Below are positions 9,841 through 17,923 of a stretch of 64,000 nt of DNA, one piece after another. The DNA lies in contig NZ_BBXF01000007.1 of NCBI RefSeq assembly GCF_001570585.1, positions 201,508 to 265,507 of the forward strand. The letters are read 5' to 3'. Both the position numbers and the translations under genes were made by a program. How positions within the stretch are numbered: the stretch's first letter is position 1; every line of letters begins with the position of its first letter. The DNA comes from Herbidospora daliensis (GTDB taxonomy: Bacteria; Actinomycetota; Actinomycetes; Streptosporangiales; Streptosporangiaceae). Under the pieces are notes generated by a model. The model was not told the DNA's origin. It saw only the letters and a program-made list of their open reading frames with translations, and searched no databases.

Positions 9841-10440
9841 ATGAGCAGCGTCCTCCTATATCTGGCCATCGTCGCAATGTGGCTCGGCGTCCTCGTTCCG
9901 ATGTGGCTACGCCGCGACCGCTATGTCCTAATGGACGAAGACAAGGACAACACCGAGGGCGACACCTTGATCGAAACCCCCGATCAAGCCACCCCCTCAC
10001 CCACGACTGCGGAATCGTCGCAATCACCGGAAGAGGAGGCATCGGTGTCCGACCCCGCGGCCTCCTCCGACCCCCAGTACGCCACCAACCGCCGCAGAGC
10101 CCGCATCCGGGTCCGCCGGCGCCGCACCCTGCTGTGGTGCGTGGCCATGGTGCTCGTCTCCTCCGTGGCCGCCTTCCTCGGCGCGGTGCCGTGGTGGGGC
10201 GTCGTGCCGGCCGCGCTCCTTCTCGGGCTGTACGTGACGTTGCTGCGAGTGGCCTCCAAGCTGGAAGACGAGCAGCAGGACCTGGCGGCCCGCGTACGGG
10301 CCGATCGGATGCGACGGGCGCGGCAGGAAGCCCGGCGGGCCGCCGAGGCGGCTCTGGAGGCCGAGATCATCGAACTGGAGAAGAAGCGCGGGGGCGTGTT
10401 CGACCAGTACGCGGATCACCGGCGAGCGGTGGGGGACTAG
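9841..10440 (+). CDS. sepX: Divisome protein SepX/GlpR
   Basis: The 199-residue membrane protein begins with MSSVLLYLAIVAMWLGVLVPMW, a first membrane helix, followed by an acidic Ser/Thr/Pro/Glu linker (residues 32-75). A basic RRRRARIRVRRRR stretch leads into two further helices at about 90-130, then a C-terminal Arg/Ala/Glu-rich coiled coil. This matches SepX (formerly GlpR), an actinomycete protein linked in Streptomyces to FtsZ-ring stability and sporulation septation. It follows rimJ after a 122-bp gap and precedes tRNA-Ala, the usual context. Functional transfer to this species is inference. Confidence 0.85.
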   Translation: MSSVLLYLAIVAMWLGVLVPMWLRRDRYVLMDEDKDNTEGDTLIETPDQATPSPTTAESSQSPEEEASVSDPAASSDPQYATNRRRARIRVRRRRTLLWCVAMVLVSSVAAFLGAVPWWGVVPAALLLGLYVTLLRVASKLEDEQQDLAARVRADRMRRARQEARRAAEAALEAEIIELEKKRGGVFDQYADHRRAVGD

Positions 10441-10492
10441 GCGTGGATGGCGCGAAGGGGTGCTGGAGTTTGGTAGCCTAGATCTCGTTCAC

Positions 10493-10566
10493 GGGGCTAT
10501 AGCGCAGTCCGGTAGCGCACTTCGTTCGCATCGAAGGGGTCTGGGGTTCAAATCCCCATAGCTCCA
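10493..10566 (+). tRNA. tRNA-Ala (anticodon CGC)
   Basis: A 74-nt cloverleaf folds well. The acceptor stem GGGGCTA pairs with TAGCTCC and includes the G3-U70 wobble that marks alanine tRNAs. The D arm is GCGC/GCGC. The anticodon stem CTTCG/CGAAG closes loop TTCGCAT, giving anticodon CGC at positions 34-36. The T arm is TGGGG-TTCAAAT-CCCCA and the discriminator is A; CCA is not encoded. Its 3' part is duplicated at 22472, making it the attachment target of the integrated elements. Confidence 0.95.
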
Positions 10567-10648
10567 CTCATGAACTTGCAGGTCAGAGGCCAGTTCCGCT
10601 CAGCGGGGCTGGCCTTTTTGATCTTCTGAGTGACAAACTGAGTGACTG
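10525..10648. repeat. Left attachment repeat (attL) of the tandem elements
   Basis: This 124-bp stretch, covering the anticodon arm to the 3' end of tRNA-Ala, the terminator and GAGTGACAAACTGAGTGACTG, recurs at 22472-22595 with only two mismatches. It is the expected duplication made by a tRNA-targeting tyrosine integrase, longer than the usual 40-50 bp core because flanking element sequence is also shared. Confidence 0.85.
10588..10619 (+). terminator. Rho-independent terminator after tRNA-Ala
   Basis: GGCCAG-TTCCGC-TCA-GCGGGG-CTGGCC forms a 12-bp stem (two terminal G-U pairs in the inner part) followed by TTTTT. A copy with a compensating-type loop change lies at 22535-22566. Confidence 0.85.
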
Positions 10649-11371
10649 CGCCCGATCGCGTCCTGAGGGGCCTCAAGGCGCGCTTGCGGCCACCTGTGTA
10701 TCTAGATCGTCCTTTGGCAAATCCTCCAAAGCGCTGCTGGGCTTCACGCCCAGCTGAGGGCGGCGCTGGCCTTCAAGTACGAGAACGCCGTCGCTGACAG
10801 CCGCTCCCTACGTGCGGCGACCCATGCGAGGGACGGGGGTCACGTTCACTTCCTCAACGCGGCCATCGCTGGGACTGTCGATTTTCCTTTATATGCACGA
10901 TCGTCCAAGTTATGTCAACTATGAGAGTTTAATCCGAATTGATGTACTTCCTGTGCTTGCGGCCGATTGATTGATGCCATTGGTGCCAATAAATCCAACG
11001 TAATGGAATTTTTTTGGGGCATGCCTAAATCTATATAGTGACTGACTAATTTCGCGCATTACGCGAGACCCCCTTGTGTTCTGTAGTTTTGGATGGTCGA
11101 AGTGGTTGCTTGTCGCCGTTAAAAAGTGCGATGCCAGTCCATGAATAGATTTATGTCGCGATCAAATCGCGCTTTGGGTCCGCAACTTAACTTCTCCGCA
11201 GATGTTGTCGCTAGTTTTATTTCACGCGCCAGACACTGCTTCCACATTCTTCGTGTGCTTGTAATGGGCTATTAACAAAGAAGGGCTCGAAGTTGCTCGT
11301 CATAGCGGCCGGACCGCGCGCCCGGTCGACTCAGGAGCCTGCCGAGTCAACAGTGAGAGGGGGTGGCGCAA
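10649..11371. other. AT-rich stretch without a convincing gene
   Basis: Base composition drops sharply between about 10890 and 11290 compared with both sides. No open frame with a start and ribosome binding site is seen. On the plus strand an open frame without an initiator covers about 10700-10910 and ends ...SSKLCQL; it may be a gene remnant. The region occupies the same place, between the attachment repeat and the integrase terminator, that holds the two-gene cargo in element 2, so it may be a decayed cargo slot. Confidence 0.5.
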
Positions 11372-11497
11372 ATGGCTGGGCGGCGCAAGAATCGGGGCCC
11401 GTCCGACGCCGGGGAACCGGCTTGGGTGTCGATTCTCGCGAGAGTCGTTGCTGAGACGGTCGGGGCAATCCTCGACCGTCTCATGCGAGGGGGATAA
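11372..11497 (+). CDS. Possible 41-residue small protein
   Basis: An ATG-started frame encodes a 41-residue peptide with a basic N-terminus (MAGRRKNR) and an amphipathic helix-like C-terminal half (VSILARVVAETVGAILDRL) ending MRGG. A purine-rich GAGAGGGGGTGG lies upstream and a perfect 11-bp inverted repeat (GCTGCTAGGAG / CTCCTAGCAGC) follows at about 11509-11542, consistent with a small transcription unit. I recognise no family; the helix could associate with membrane. It may equally be chance. Confidence 0.3.
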   Translation: MAGRRKNRGPSDAGEPAWVSILARVVAETVGAILDRLMRGG

Positions 11498-11681
11498 ATC
11501 GTCGGGCAGCTGCTAGGAGCCATGTAGCCAACTCCTAGCAGCGCCTCTAACGCGCGGGCCTTCGTAGAACGCACCCACGGGCTGCGGAGGCCCGCTACGT
11601 CGAAGGATAGCAACGCACGTCATGATTCCAGGTCGGCTTTGCCTGGCGCAGTGAGATGTGTGTCCAGCTTCACCAAGGTCA

Positions 11682-11714
11682 AAGGCCAGTTCCGTCGACC
11701 GGAACTGGCCTTTT
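11682..11714. terminator. Bidirectional terminator downstream of int (element 1)
   Basis: AAAGGCCAGTTCC-GTCGAC-GGAACTGGCCTTTT is a near-perfect palindrome with A and T runs on both sides, 14 bp after the integrase stop codon. Its stem GGCCAGTTCC shares sequence with the terminator beside tRNA-Ala. Confidence 0.85.
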
Positions 11715-11728
11715 GATTTTCTAAATGG

Positions 11729-12859
11729 TTAAGCCTTGAAGATATCGTCCATGGCCTCAGCGCCCTCCAACAGCATGGGCCGGAGTTGCTTCCTGTAGAC
11801 GAGTTCAGTGACCTTGGTGTTGCTGTGGCCGACCAGGCGCGAGATGTTCTCGATGGGGACGCCGCTGTCCGAGAGCAGGGAGACGAAGCTGTGCCGCATC
11901 TCGCGCGGCGTCCACTCCTTCTCGTTCAGACCGGCCTTCTTGAGGACCTTCCGGAAGGCGCGGCGGACATTGTGTGAGTCGAGTTGAGTGCCGACCGTCG
12001 AGGCGAACACGAGGTCGTTCTCCTGCCACCGCTTCCCGGCAGCCTTGCGGGCGACGGCCTGACGCTCCTGATGGGCCTTCAGCGCCTCAGCGCAGCGCTT
12101 CGGCATGGCCAGCGTGCGCCGGGACATCTGAGTCTTGGTGTCGCCACCGGCCCGCACGGACCGCCACACCATGATGGACGCGGGTTCGCCCTTCAGGGCG
12201 ACGTGCGACCAGGTCAGGGCGCGGAGCTCCTCCGTACGAGCCCCGATCAGCAGAGACAGGACGATGTACGCGTTGAGCAACGTCCCGTCCGCCGCGTCCA
12301 GGACGGCTTCCGCCTGGTTGAAGGTCAGGGACTTGGACGGGCGGCCCGGCCGGCCTTTCGGGATCTCGCACAACAGGACCACGTTGCGCTTCACCTTGTC
12401 GCGGGCCTGGGCGCGGTTGACCGCGCGGAGCAGGATCGAGCGGACCTCACGCAGGGACCGGGTGCTGAGGACCTTCGAGCGGTCGGCCAGCCAGGTGTCA
12501 ACTTCGTCGGCGGAGAGCTCGGCCAGCTTGCGGGCGCCCAGGCAGGCGATCACGTGTTTCTGGCCGAGGATCTTGCACTTCTCGACGGTGGCGGAGTCTC
12601 GGCCGCTGAGGCCGAACAGGAGCCAGTTCTCCACCGCGTTCGCCACGGTGTATCCGGCCGAGGAGACGAGGAGGCCCTCCTCCCAGTCGCGGATGATCTG
12701 CTTCAGGCGTGCCTTCGCTTCGGTCTTCGTCTTGCCGCTGGCCTTCTTGACGATGCGCTTGCCCTTCGGGGTGTAGCCCACCGTGAGGGATGCGATCCAG
12801 CGCTGACGCTCTTCGTCCCAGTGGAGACCGCCGTCTCCCGGGCTACGTCGCTTGGTCAT
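11729..12859 (-). CDS. int: Tyrosine recombinase (AICE integrase), element 1
   Basis: The 376-residue protein has an N-terminal AP2-like arm-binding part (LHWDEERQRWIASLTVGYTPKGKRIVKKASG), a core-binding helical domain and a catalytic domain. Catalytic elements visible are Arg in GARTEELRALTW, RHSFVSLLSDSGVPIENISRLVGHS (His-x-x...and box II) and the nucleophile Tyr in TELVYRKQL. It integrates and, with Xis, excises the element at tRNA-Ala. Its ATG overlaps the xis stop. The copy in element 2 differs at few positions, mainly in the last 15 residues. Confidence 0.95.
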   Translation of the reverse strand: MTKRRSPGDGGLHWDEERQRWIASLTVGYTPKGKRIVKKASGKTKTEAKARLKQIIRDWEEGLLVSSAGYTVANAVENWLLFGLSGRDSATVEKCKILGQKHVIACLGARKLAELSADEVDTWLADRSKVLSTRSLREVRSILLRAVNRAQARDKVKRNVVLLCEIPKGRPGRPSKSLTFNQAEAVLDAADGTLLNAYIVLSLLIGARTEELRALTWSHVALKGEPASIMVWRSVRAGGDTKTQMSRRTLAMPKRCAEALKAHQERQAVARKAAGKRWQENDLVFASTVGTQLDSHNVRRAFRKVLKKAGLNEKEWTPREMRHSFVSLLSDSGVPIENISRLVGHSNTKVTELVYRKQLRPMLLEGAEAMDDIFKA

Positions 12860-13056
12860 CAGGCTCCCGCCTCCCGCTCCAGAAGAGTGATGTAGTCGGC
12901 GATGGCGCTCGCGGGCACCAGCCGGGTCCGGCCCTCCTTGACCGACCGCAGACGGCCGGACCGGATGAGTTCGTAGATCACCGTGCGGCTCAGGCCGAGC
13001 AGGTCCATCGCGGTGGCGACCCGATAGAGGCGGAAGGACGTCAGCTCACTTGCCAT
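12859..13056 (-). CDS. xis: Excisionase, helix-turn-helix MerR/BldC-like
   Basis: Starting at ATG 13056, the 65-residue protein has the compact winged-helix of the excisionase/DNA-binding family: FRLYRVATAMDLLGLSRTVIYELIRSGRLRSVKEGRTRLVPASAIADYITLLE. A longer in-frame version from 13125 would lie inside rep and is not needed. It overlaps rep by 11 bp upstream and int by 3 bp downstream, so rep-xis-int are co-translated, as in pSAM2. The role is to bend attachment DNA and bias Int toward excision. Confidence 0.9.
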   Translation of the reverse strand: MASELTSFRLYRVATAMDLLGLSRTVIYELIRSGRLRSVKEGRTRLVPASAIADYITLLEREAGA

Positions 13057-14413
13057 GGGCGGTCCCCGTTCCCTTGAGCTCGGCGGCCAGGGCGGCTTCA
13101 CCAGGGGTGAGGCCCTGACCGGCATAAGTCCACGAGCCGAGGACGAGCGTCGTCGCCGGGTCGCGGGTGATGCGGATGCGGAAGTCGGTGCGTGCCTGAC
13201 GGAGGCGCGTCAGCGTGGTCGAGTAGCGGCGGCTCTTGGTCGAGAAGTGGCCCCGGAATCCGAGCATGTGAGCCCACTCGCGGAGCCGGAGGTGGGCGTA
13301 CTCGGGATGGGCGATGTGGTTGCCGAGCCGCCAGGCGGTGCGGATCAGTTGGGCGGTGTGGTCGGGCACGCCCTGGGCCTTGAGCCGGGCGATGTCGTGA
13401 GCCCTGACCGGCCGGTCGAGCGTGCCGGAGGTCTCGGCCGACTTGGTGGCGTACTTGGCGACGTATCCGGCGACGGCGCGTTCGGTGATAGCGCCGGAGG
13501 CGGTGATGACGGAGACGTCGATCTGTCGTCCCCAGCGGAGAGGCTTGTCCAGGCCGGGGACGTCGAGGCTGACCGCGAGCGCGGCCGACCGTATTGCGTC
13601 CCCGAGCAGTTCAGCGGTGGCCCACGGCGGCGGTGTGACGAGCCCGGTTGATGAGCGGCCGTCGAGTCGGATGACCGCGTGGAAGTGGACCAGGCCGCGC
13701 GCCTGGTACTCGGCGACCTTGGCGAAGGAGACCCGGGTGGTGGCGTCGAAGGTGGTCCGGGACAGTCCGGCCGTGTTGGCCAGGTGACGGCGCAGGTAGA
13801 TGGTGAAGCGCCGCCAGAGGTCTCCGGCGTGGGCGTTCCACAGGACGTGGCCGGTGTAGTCGTAAGTGCCCGGGTCGATGGCCTGGCCGATACGCGGGTC
13901 GCCGGCCTTGTGCCAGTGGCGGCAGGACGGGCCGGTTCGCCGAGGGTGGCAGACCACGGTCTTGCCGTCCTTGCCGGGACCGCGATGGACCGGGCCGAAG
14001 GACGGCGCGGTGAGCGTGGCCAGCACGCGCGGGTGTGCGCTGACGGTCGAGGGCACGCCCTTGTCCCCGCCGAGGAGTCCGGCGCGGATGAGGTGGAAGG
14101 TGTCGCGGCGGTAGACCTCGGCGCAGGCCGGGCAGCGGGACGCGCGGCGGTTGCCGCACCTCAGCAAGAGATGCCCGTGCGGTTCGGCGCTGGTGTCGTA
14201 CGTGCTGACGATCTGGCCGGTCTGGGTGTCGAGCGTTTCGGTGTGGCCGGTGAGCCGCATCGGCTCGCGGCAGCCGCCCAGTCGTTCGACCTGGTCGAGC
14301 CAGCGGTTCAGGTCGTGGCCGGAGCGGCGGGCCAGGTCGCGGATGACCGGGCCGATGAGGTCGCTCAGCGCGGTCGGCGTCACCTGAGCGACTTCAGGGC
14401 GTGCGAAAGACAA
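13046..14413 (-). CDS. Replication initiator (RepSA-like, HUH endonuclease)
   Basis: A TTG start at 14413 has AGGAG five bases upstream; an in-frame GTG at 14383 (ATG in the element 2 copy) is the alternative. The 455-residue protein contains GLVHFHAVIRLDG, a canonical HUH metal-binding motif, and AVAGYVAKYATKSAE, the YxxK nucleophile motif, in the order used by rolling-circle initiators. A Cys-rich segment (LLLRCGNRRASRCPACAEVYRRDTFH) at about residue 80 forms a zinc ribbon. It nicks its own origin and drives rolling-circle replication of the excised element. Its end overlaps xis. Earlier in-frame codons up to 14710 run through the zinc-finger genes in the wrong frame and are rejected. Confidence 0.88.
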   Translation of the reverse strand: MSFARPEVAQVTPTALSDLIGPVIRDLARRSGHDLNRWLDQVERLGGCREPMRLTGHTETLDTQTGQIVSTYDTSAEPHGHLLLRCGNRRASRCPACAEVYRRDTFHLIRAGLLGGDKGVPSTVSAHPRVLATLTAPSFGPVHRGPGKDGKTVVCHPRRTGPSCRHWHKAGDPRIGQAIDPGTYDYTGHVLWNAHAGDLWRRFTIYLRRHLANTAGLSRTTFDATTRVSFAKVAEYQARGLVHFHAVIRLDGRSSTGLVTPPPWATAELLGDAIRSAALAVSLDVPGLDKPLRWGRQIDVSVITASGAITERAVAGYVAKYATKSAETSGTLDRPVRAHDIARLKAQGVPDHTAQLIRTAWRLGNHIAHPEYAHLRLREWAHMLGFRGHFSTKSRRYSTTLTRLRQARTDFRIRITRDPATTLVLGSWTYAGQGLTPGEAALAAELKGTGTAHGK

Positions 14414-14487
14414 CGGTTCTCCTGGTGAGCTATGAGATGCGGCGCGAGGCGGGAGCTGGCAGGCGTCGACCGCCTCGCGCCGAGAGT

Positions 14488-14604
14488 TCAGATGCCGTGG
14501 TTGTCGATGCCGGTGCCCAGGCAGTCGAGGCAGGTGACGGCCTCGCCCTGGTCGTCGTTGACGAGACCGGTTCCGCCGCAGGTGCAGCAGCGGGAGCGGA
14601 TCAC
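14488..14604 (-). CDS. Tiny CxxCxGxG zinc-finger protein B, element 1
   Basis: The GTG start at 14604 overlaps the stop of the preceding small gene (GTGA). The 38-residue product holds two DnaJ-type knuckles, CCTCGGTGLV and CLDCLGTGID, so it can bind one zinc ion. Both copies of the element keep it intact. Position between traB and rep suggests an AICE backbone role, but the function is not known. Confidence 0.65.
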   Translation of the reverse strand: MIRSRCCTCGGTGLVNDDQGEAVTCLDCLGTGIDNHGI

Positions 14605-14747
14605 AGGATGCCGGTGCCGCTGCAGTCGAGGCAGAGCGCCCAGGTGTCGAACTCGGCGATGGAGCGGCCACGCCTGACGATGACGGTGTCTTCGATCTGG
14701 CCTTCGCCACCGCAGGTCAGGCAGGGGACGGGCTTCTTTCGAGGCAT
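14601..14747 (-). CDS. Tiny CxxCxGxG zinc-finger protein A, element 1
   Basis: The ATG start at 14747 lies just downstream of traB. The 48-residue product begins MPRKKPVPCLTCGGEGQIED and ends LCLDCSGTGIL, two DnaJ-type CxxCxGxG knuckles around a central TVIVRRGRSIAEFDTW segment. The pattern resembles small zinc proteins often found beside rep in AICEs. In element 2 the Gln codon of the first knuckle is a TAG stop. Function unknown. Confidence 0.65.
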   Translation of the reverse strand: MPRKKPVPCLTCGGEGQIEDTVIVRRGRSIAEFDTWALCLDCSGTGIL

Positions 14748-14758
14748 GAGAATCCCTT

Positions 14759-16117
14759 TCAGGCCGCGTAGGCGTTGTACTCGTCGTCGCTGATCGGGAC
14801 GACGTCGGCGGTCGTGATGTCGGCCCAGGTCGGGCGCAGATGGGCGTAGGTCACCGCGGCTTGCTCGGCTTGTTGCTCGCTGACGTACTCGGATCGGGCC
14901 TTGTACCAGCGGCCATCTGCGCCGGTGACGACGGCGAGACCGGGAGTCTCGGCGGGGATGAGCCGGGCGGCGTTGAGCGCGGCCGGGTCCATGTCGCCGA
15001 GTGTCATGTTCGCCGTCTCAGGGTCGTTGACGCGGTGGCAGACGCGGCCGGAGAGCTGGGCGCGGAGCGCGGTGACTCCCGGGCCGAGGTCGGAGCCGAC
15101 CCGCTGGCCGCAGATGACGAGGTAGACGCCGAACGCGCGGCCGAGCTGGGCGATGCGGATGAGGTTGGTCGCCGTCGCGGCGATCTCGTCCTTCTCGGAC
15201 TTGTCGGCCATCAGGAACAGCTCGGCGACCTCGTCGACGAACATGATGACCGGGACGGGTTGGGCGTCCTCGGGAAGCTGCCAGATGTTGCGCACCCGAT
15301 GGTCACGGCAGGTGGACATGCGCCGCTTGATCTCGTCGATGAGCCGGTTCAGGACCGCCGTCATCTGCGCGCGGTCGGTGGCGAGCGCCGTCAGCCGATC
15401 CTCGTACGGGGTGAGCTCGACCCCGCCCTTGAGGTCGCACCCGATGATGGCGAGAGGTTGCGGTGCCAGACCGCAGATGAGCCGGTTGATGAGCGTCGAC
15501 TTGCCTGACTGGGTCGCCCCGGTGATGAGCCAGTGCGGCATGGTGGTGAAGTCGATGACCCAGGGCGCGTTGGTCTCCAGCCGTCCAACACAGACCTTGA
15601 GGAACTGGTCGACGACGGAGGCGCTGACCGAGGTGAGCGGGTCGTACACGGTCGCTTGAAGCTGGACCTTGCCGGGTTTCCAGCGCAGGACCCGGACGGA
15701 GTGCACGCGCCATGCGTGGCCGAGGTGGTCGAGCTTGGCGGTGTAGTGGTCGGGCGTCTGGCCGTCCGGGAGGCGTACCCACAGCTTGAAGCCGTGCCGC
15801 AGTGGCAGGACCAGGCCGAGCCCAGGTGCCTTGTCGACCTGGACGCGGCGTATCCGGCGCTTGTCCTCCCGGCCCTTCGTGAGCAGGTCGAGGGCGGTGA
15901 TGCCGTCGAGCGTCCATCGGATGCGGCGCCGTTTGGTGCTGAGCCCGCACCCGGCCGCGACGTTCCCCCACGTGAGGTAGACCCGCGCGGCCCGCAGGGG
16001 GTAGCCGACGCCGAGCCAGAACGAGGCGGGGTGCAGGTGACGCCAGGTCACCAGCAGCGCGGCGAGGAACGGGAGGACACCCCCGATCGGGGCGAGTGAA
16101 ACCAGCAGGTCGGTCAT
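14759..16117 (-). CDS. TraB/FtsK-SpoIIIE type DNA translocase, element 1
   Basis: The 452-residue protein has one or two N-terminal membrane segments (residues about 5-55), then a RecA-like motor domain: Walker A GATQSGKST near residue 198, a sensor-like DLKGG, Walker B VIMFVDEVAEL near 268, and CGQRVGSD. This is the layout of Streptomyces TraB/TraSA, which alone transfer double-stranded plasmid or AICE DNA between mycelia by binding short repeats in the clt locus. Length is a little below TraB of pSVH1, and no separate gamma winged-helix domain stands out at the C-terminus. The copy in element 2 is frameshifted. Confidence 0.88.
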   Translation of the reverse strand: MTDLLVSLAPIGGVLPFLAALLVTWRHLHPASFWLGVGYPLRAARVYLTWGNVAAGCGLSTKRRRIRWTLDGITALDLLTKGREDKRRIRRVQVDKAPGLGLVLPLRHGFKLWVRLPDGQTPDHYTAKLDHLGHAWRVHSVRVLRWKPGKVQLQATVYDPLTSVSASVVDQFLKVCVGRLETNAPWVIDFTTMPHWLITGATQSGKSTLINRLICGLAPQPLAIIGCDLKGGVELTPYEDRLTALATDRAQMTAVLNRLIDEIKRRMSTCRDHRVRNIWQLPEDAQPVPVIMFVDEVAELFLMADKSEKDEIAATATNLIRIAQLGRAFGVYLVICGQRVGSDLGPGVTALRAQLSGRVCHRVNDPETANMTLGDMDPAALNAARLIPAETPGLAVVTGADGRWYKARSEYVSEQQAEQAAVTYAHLRPTWADITTADVVPISDDEYNAYAA

Positions 16118-16211
16118 ACTTGGTGCCTCTCTTCGGTGAGCGAAGGGAAGGCCCCGGGAGCAGGGGAGCTGGCAGGCTTAGGCCCGCTCCCGGGGCGTAG
16201 ACGTGGCCTGG

Positions 16212-16541
16212 TCAGGCGGCCTTGCCGTTGGCCGGGACGATCGTCTCGGCGCGAAAGCCGAGCCCCGATCGGCCGTTCATCTGCCAAAAGAAGGCGGCTA
16301 GGCCGACCGGCCGGACCTGAACCCCCTCAGGCAGGCTCGGGAAGGTCGCGGACGGGAAGGTCACGACGATCACCGGGTTGCGGCGGTCGTCGTTCGGCTT
16401 GGGCAGCAGCGGGACGGTGTAGAGCTCCCGGCCTTCGGCGTCCCTCTTGATCTCGCCAGTGGCGCGGTCGACGATCTTCGCTTCCGCCTCACCGGCGACG
16501 ACGAAGGACAGGGCCGAGAGGTCCACGGGGATGTTGCGCAT
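16212..16541 (-). CDS. Small conserved AICE protein of unknown function
   Basis: The ATG start at 16541 is nine bases after AGAGG; an in-frame GTG at 16550 would leave no room for a ribosome binding site. The 109-residue protein (IVDRATGEIKRDAEGRELYTVPLL...FPSLPEGVQVRPVGLAAFFWQMNGRSGLGFRAETIVPA) looks like the short beta-rich proteins encoded just upstream of traB in many AICEs. No catalytic motif is seen. It is the first gene after the AGTACTT operator cluster and so probably heads the transfer/replication operon. In element 2 its first 20 or so codons are replaced by foreign sequence. Confidence 0.7.
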   Translation of the reverse strand: MRNIPVDLSALSFVVAGEAEAKIVDRATGEIKRDAEGRELYTVPLLPKPNDDRRNPVIVVTFPSATFPSLPEGVQVRPVGLAAFFWQMNGRSGLGFRAETIVPANGKAA

Positions 16542-16670
16542 GCTGAACACACCTCTTGTCGGTTGGTTGTTGCCGCGATCGGTGGCGGCCTGAGAACGCA
16601 GAAAGCGCCTGTGCTGGTGCTGCGATCCCCCGGTGTAGCAGGGACCTCAGCGCCAACACAGACGCTACCT

Positions 16671-16717
16671 GGTACTTGCAGTATTAGCTAGTACTTCAAG
16701 TACTAGTCCTAGTACTT
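16671..16717. promoter_or_regulatory. AGTACTT operator cluster 1
   Basis: A perfect 19-nt palindrome, CTAGTACTTCAAGTACTAG, lies at 16688-16706, flanked by degenerate boxes GGTACTTGCAGTATT (16671-16685) and CTAGTACTTTT (16707-16717). It sits upstream of the leftward traB/rep operon, right after the stop of the regulator gene. Related boxes occur at 18296-18351. It is a likely binding site for the XRE-TPR regulator or its partner. Confidence 0.6.
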
Positions 16718-16720
16718 TTT

Positions 16721-17923
16721 CTACGCGCCGATCCGATCAGCGAGTTCTCGCAGGTCAGAGGCGGGTGGGTCCTGCATGGTGAGCAGGTCGGACACGAGCT
16801 GACGCGCCATGCGGTGGTTCCGGAGCTGCTCCGGCGTGATCCTCTCCGCGTCCAGGAGTGCGCTCGTGGCCTCGGCGACCTGGCGGCGCTGAGCGTGCGC
16901 GCGGGCCAGGTCGATGTGCAGCCGGGCGCGGCGCTCGCTCGACAGCGTGGACGTGTCGACGGCCGTGCCGACCCGGAGGGCGTGACCGGCGTCGCCGAGC
17001 TCGACCGCCACGGCGACCTCATAGAGGGCGACGTTGGCCGGGCCGAACTCGGTGTTGTAGTCGTTACGCCCTTCGCCGAGCTTCTCGGCGATGCTCCGGG
17101 CGCGGGCGAGGTGCTCGTACGCGGCGTCGGCCTGGTTGACGCGAGAAGCGGCGACGGCGCGTTGCAAGGTGAGGCCGCCCCACAGAGACATGGCTTCGGG
17201 CTTGCCCTGCTCGGCGAGGAACCACAGCGCCTCTGCGGCGGTGCGGGCGGTCTCCTCCGCCTGGTCGAAGTGGCGCGCGCCGAGGAAGACGAAGCCGAGC
17301 CGGAAAGCGCCGGCCCCGACCATCAACGGGTCACCGCCACGCTCGGCCGCGACCATCGCGCGGTCGGCGGCGATCCACGCGGCCTCAGGCTCACCGAGCT
17401 TGGCCAGCGCGGCCGAACACGCCTGATAGAGGGCGGCGAGCATCTCGTACAGCTCCGGGCGGCGCTCTTCCGGAGCCGAGCGGGCCGCGCCTTCCAGTAC
17501 GGGGATGAGACTGCGCAGCAGGTCGCCGAGCTCGACGTACTGGCTCTCGTGGGTGAGGTGCCAAGCCCGCTCGACCTGCGGGCGGATCTCGTTGGCCGGG
17601 GGAACGGGGGCGGCGTGCAGCATCGCCTTGAGGATGTGCGCGCCGGAGAGCACCAGGCGGAGGTTGGCCGAGCCGGGGATCTCCTCGGTGGTGGCCGCGA
17701 CGATGGGGGCTTCGGCGGCGAGCTCCGATAGGGGGACTTCGAGGGTCTCGGCGACCTTCTCCAGGACCGACATGCGGTCGATCTTGCGCACGCCGCGCTC
17801 GACCTGGGAGACCCAGGCGACCGAGCGGCCGACGAGCTGGGCCAGCTCTACTTGGGAGAGACCGCGTCGCTTTCGCTCCTGGGCGATGCGTCGGCCCAAA
17901 GCGCGTTGGTACTCGTCGCTCAT
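16721..17923 (-). CDS. XRE-family regulator with TPR-like C-terminus
   Basis: The 400-residue protein has an N-terminal Cro/C1 helix-turn-helix (LGRRIAQERKRRGLSQVELAQLVGRSVAWVSQVERGVRKID, residues about 8-50) and a long alpha-helical Ala/Glu/Arg-rich C-terminal region of tetratricopeptide type. Such regulators are common in AICEs and can respond to a peptide or small-molecule ligand bound by the TPR solenoid. Its ATG overlaps the stop of the monooxygenase-like gene (ATGA), so the two form an operon. It likely represses the transfer operon through the AGTACTT palindromes that bracket it; that is inference. The gene is entirely missing from element 2. Confidence 0.82.
   Translation of the reverse strand: MSDEYQRALGRRIAQERKRRGLSQVELAQLVGRSVAWVSQVERGVRKIDRMSVLEKVAETLEVPLSELAAEAPIVAATTEEIPGSANLRLVLSGAHILKAMLHAAPVPPANEIRPQVERAWHLTHESQYVELGDLLRSLIPVLEGAARSAPEERRPELYEMLAALYQACSAALAKLGEPEAAWIAADRAMVAAERGGDPLMVGAGAFRLGFVFLGARHFDQAEETARTAAEALWFLAEQGKPEAMSLWGGLTLQRAVAASRVNQADAAYEHLARARSIAEKLGEGRNDYNTEFGPANVALYEVAVAVELGDAGHALRVGTAVDTSTLSSERRARLHIDLARAHAQRRQVAEATSALLDAERITPEQLRNHRMARQLVSDLLTMQDPPASDLRELADRIGA

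Noticed and set aside
14414-14710. Upstream extension of rep to 14710
   Set aside because: It reads through the two small zinc-finger genes in the wrong frame; TTG 14413 has a perfect ribosome binding site.
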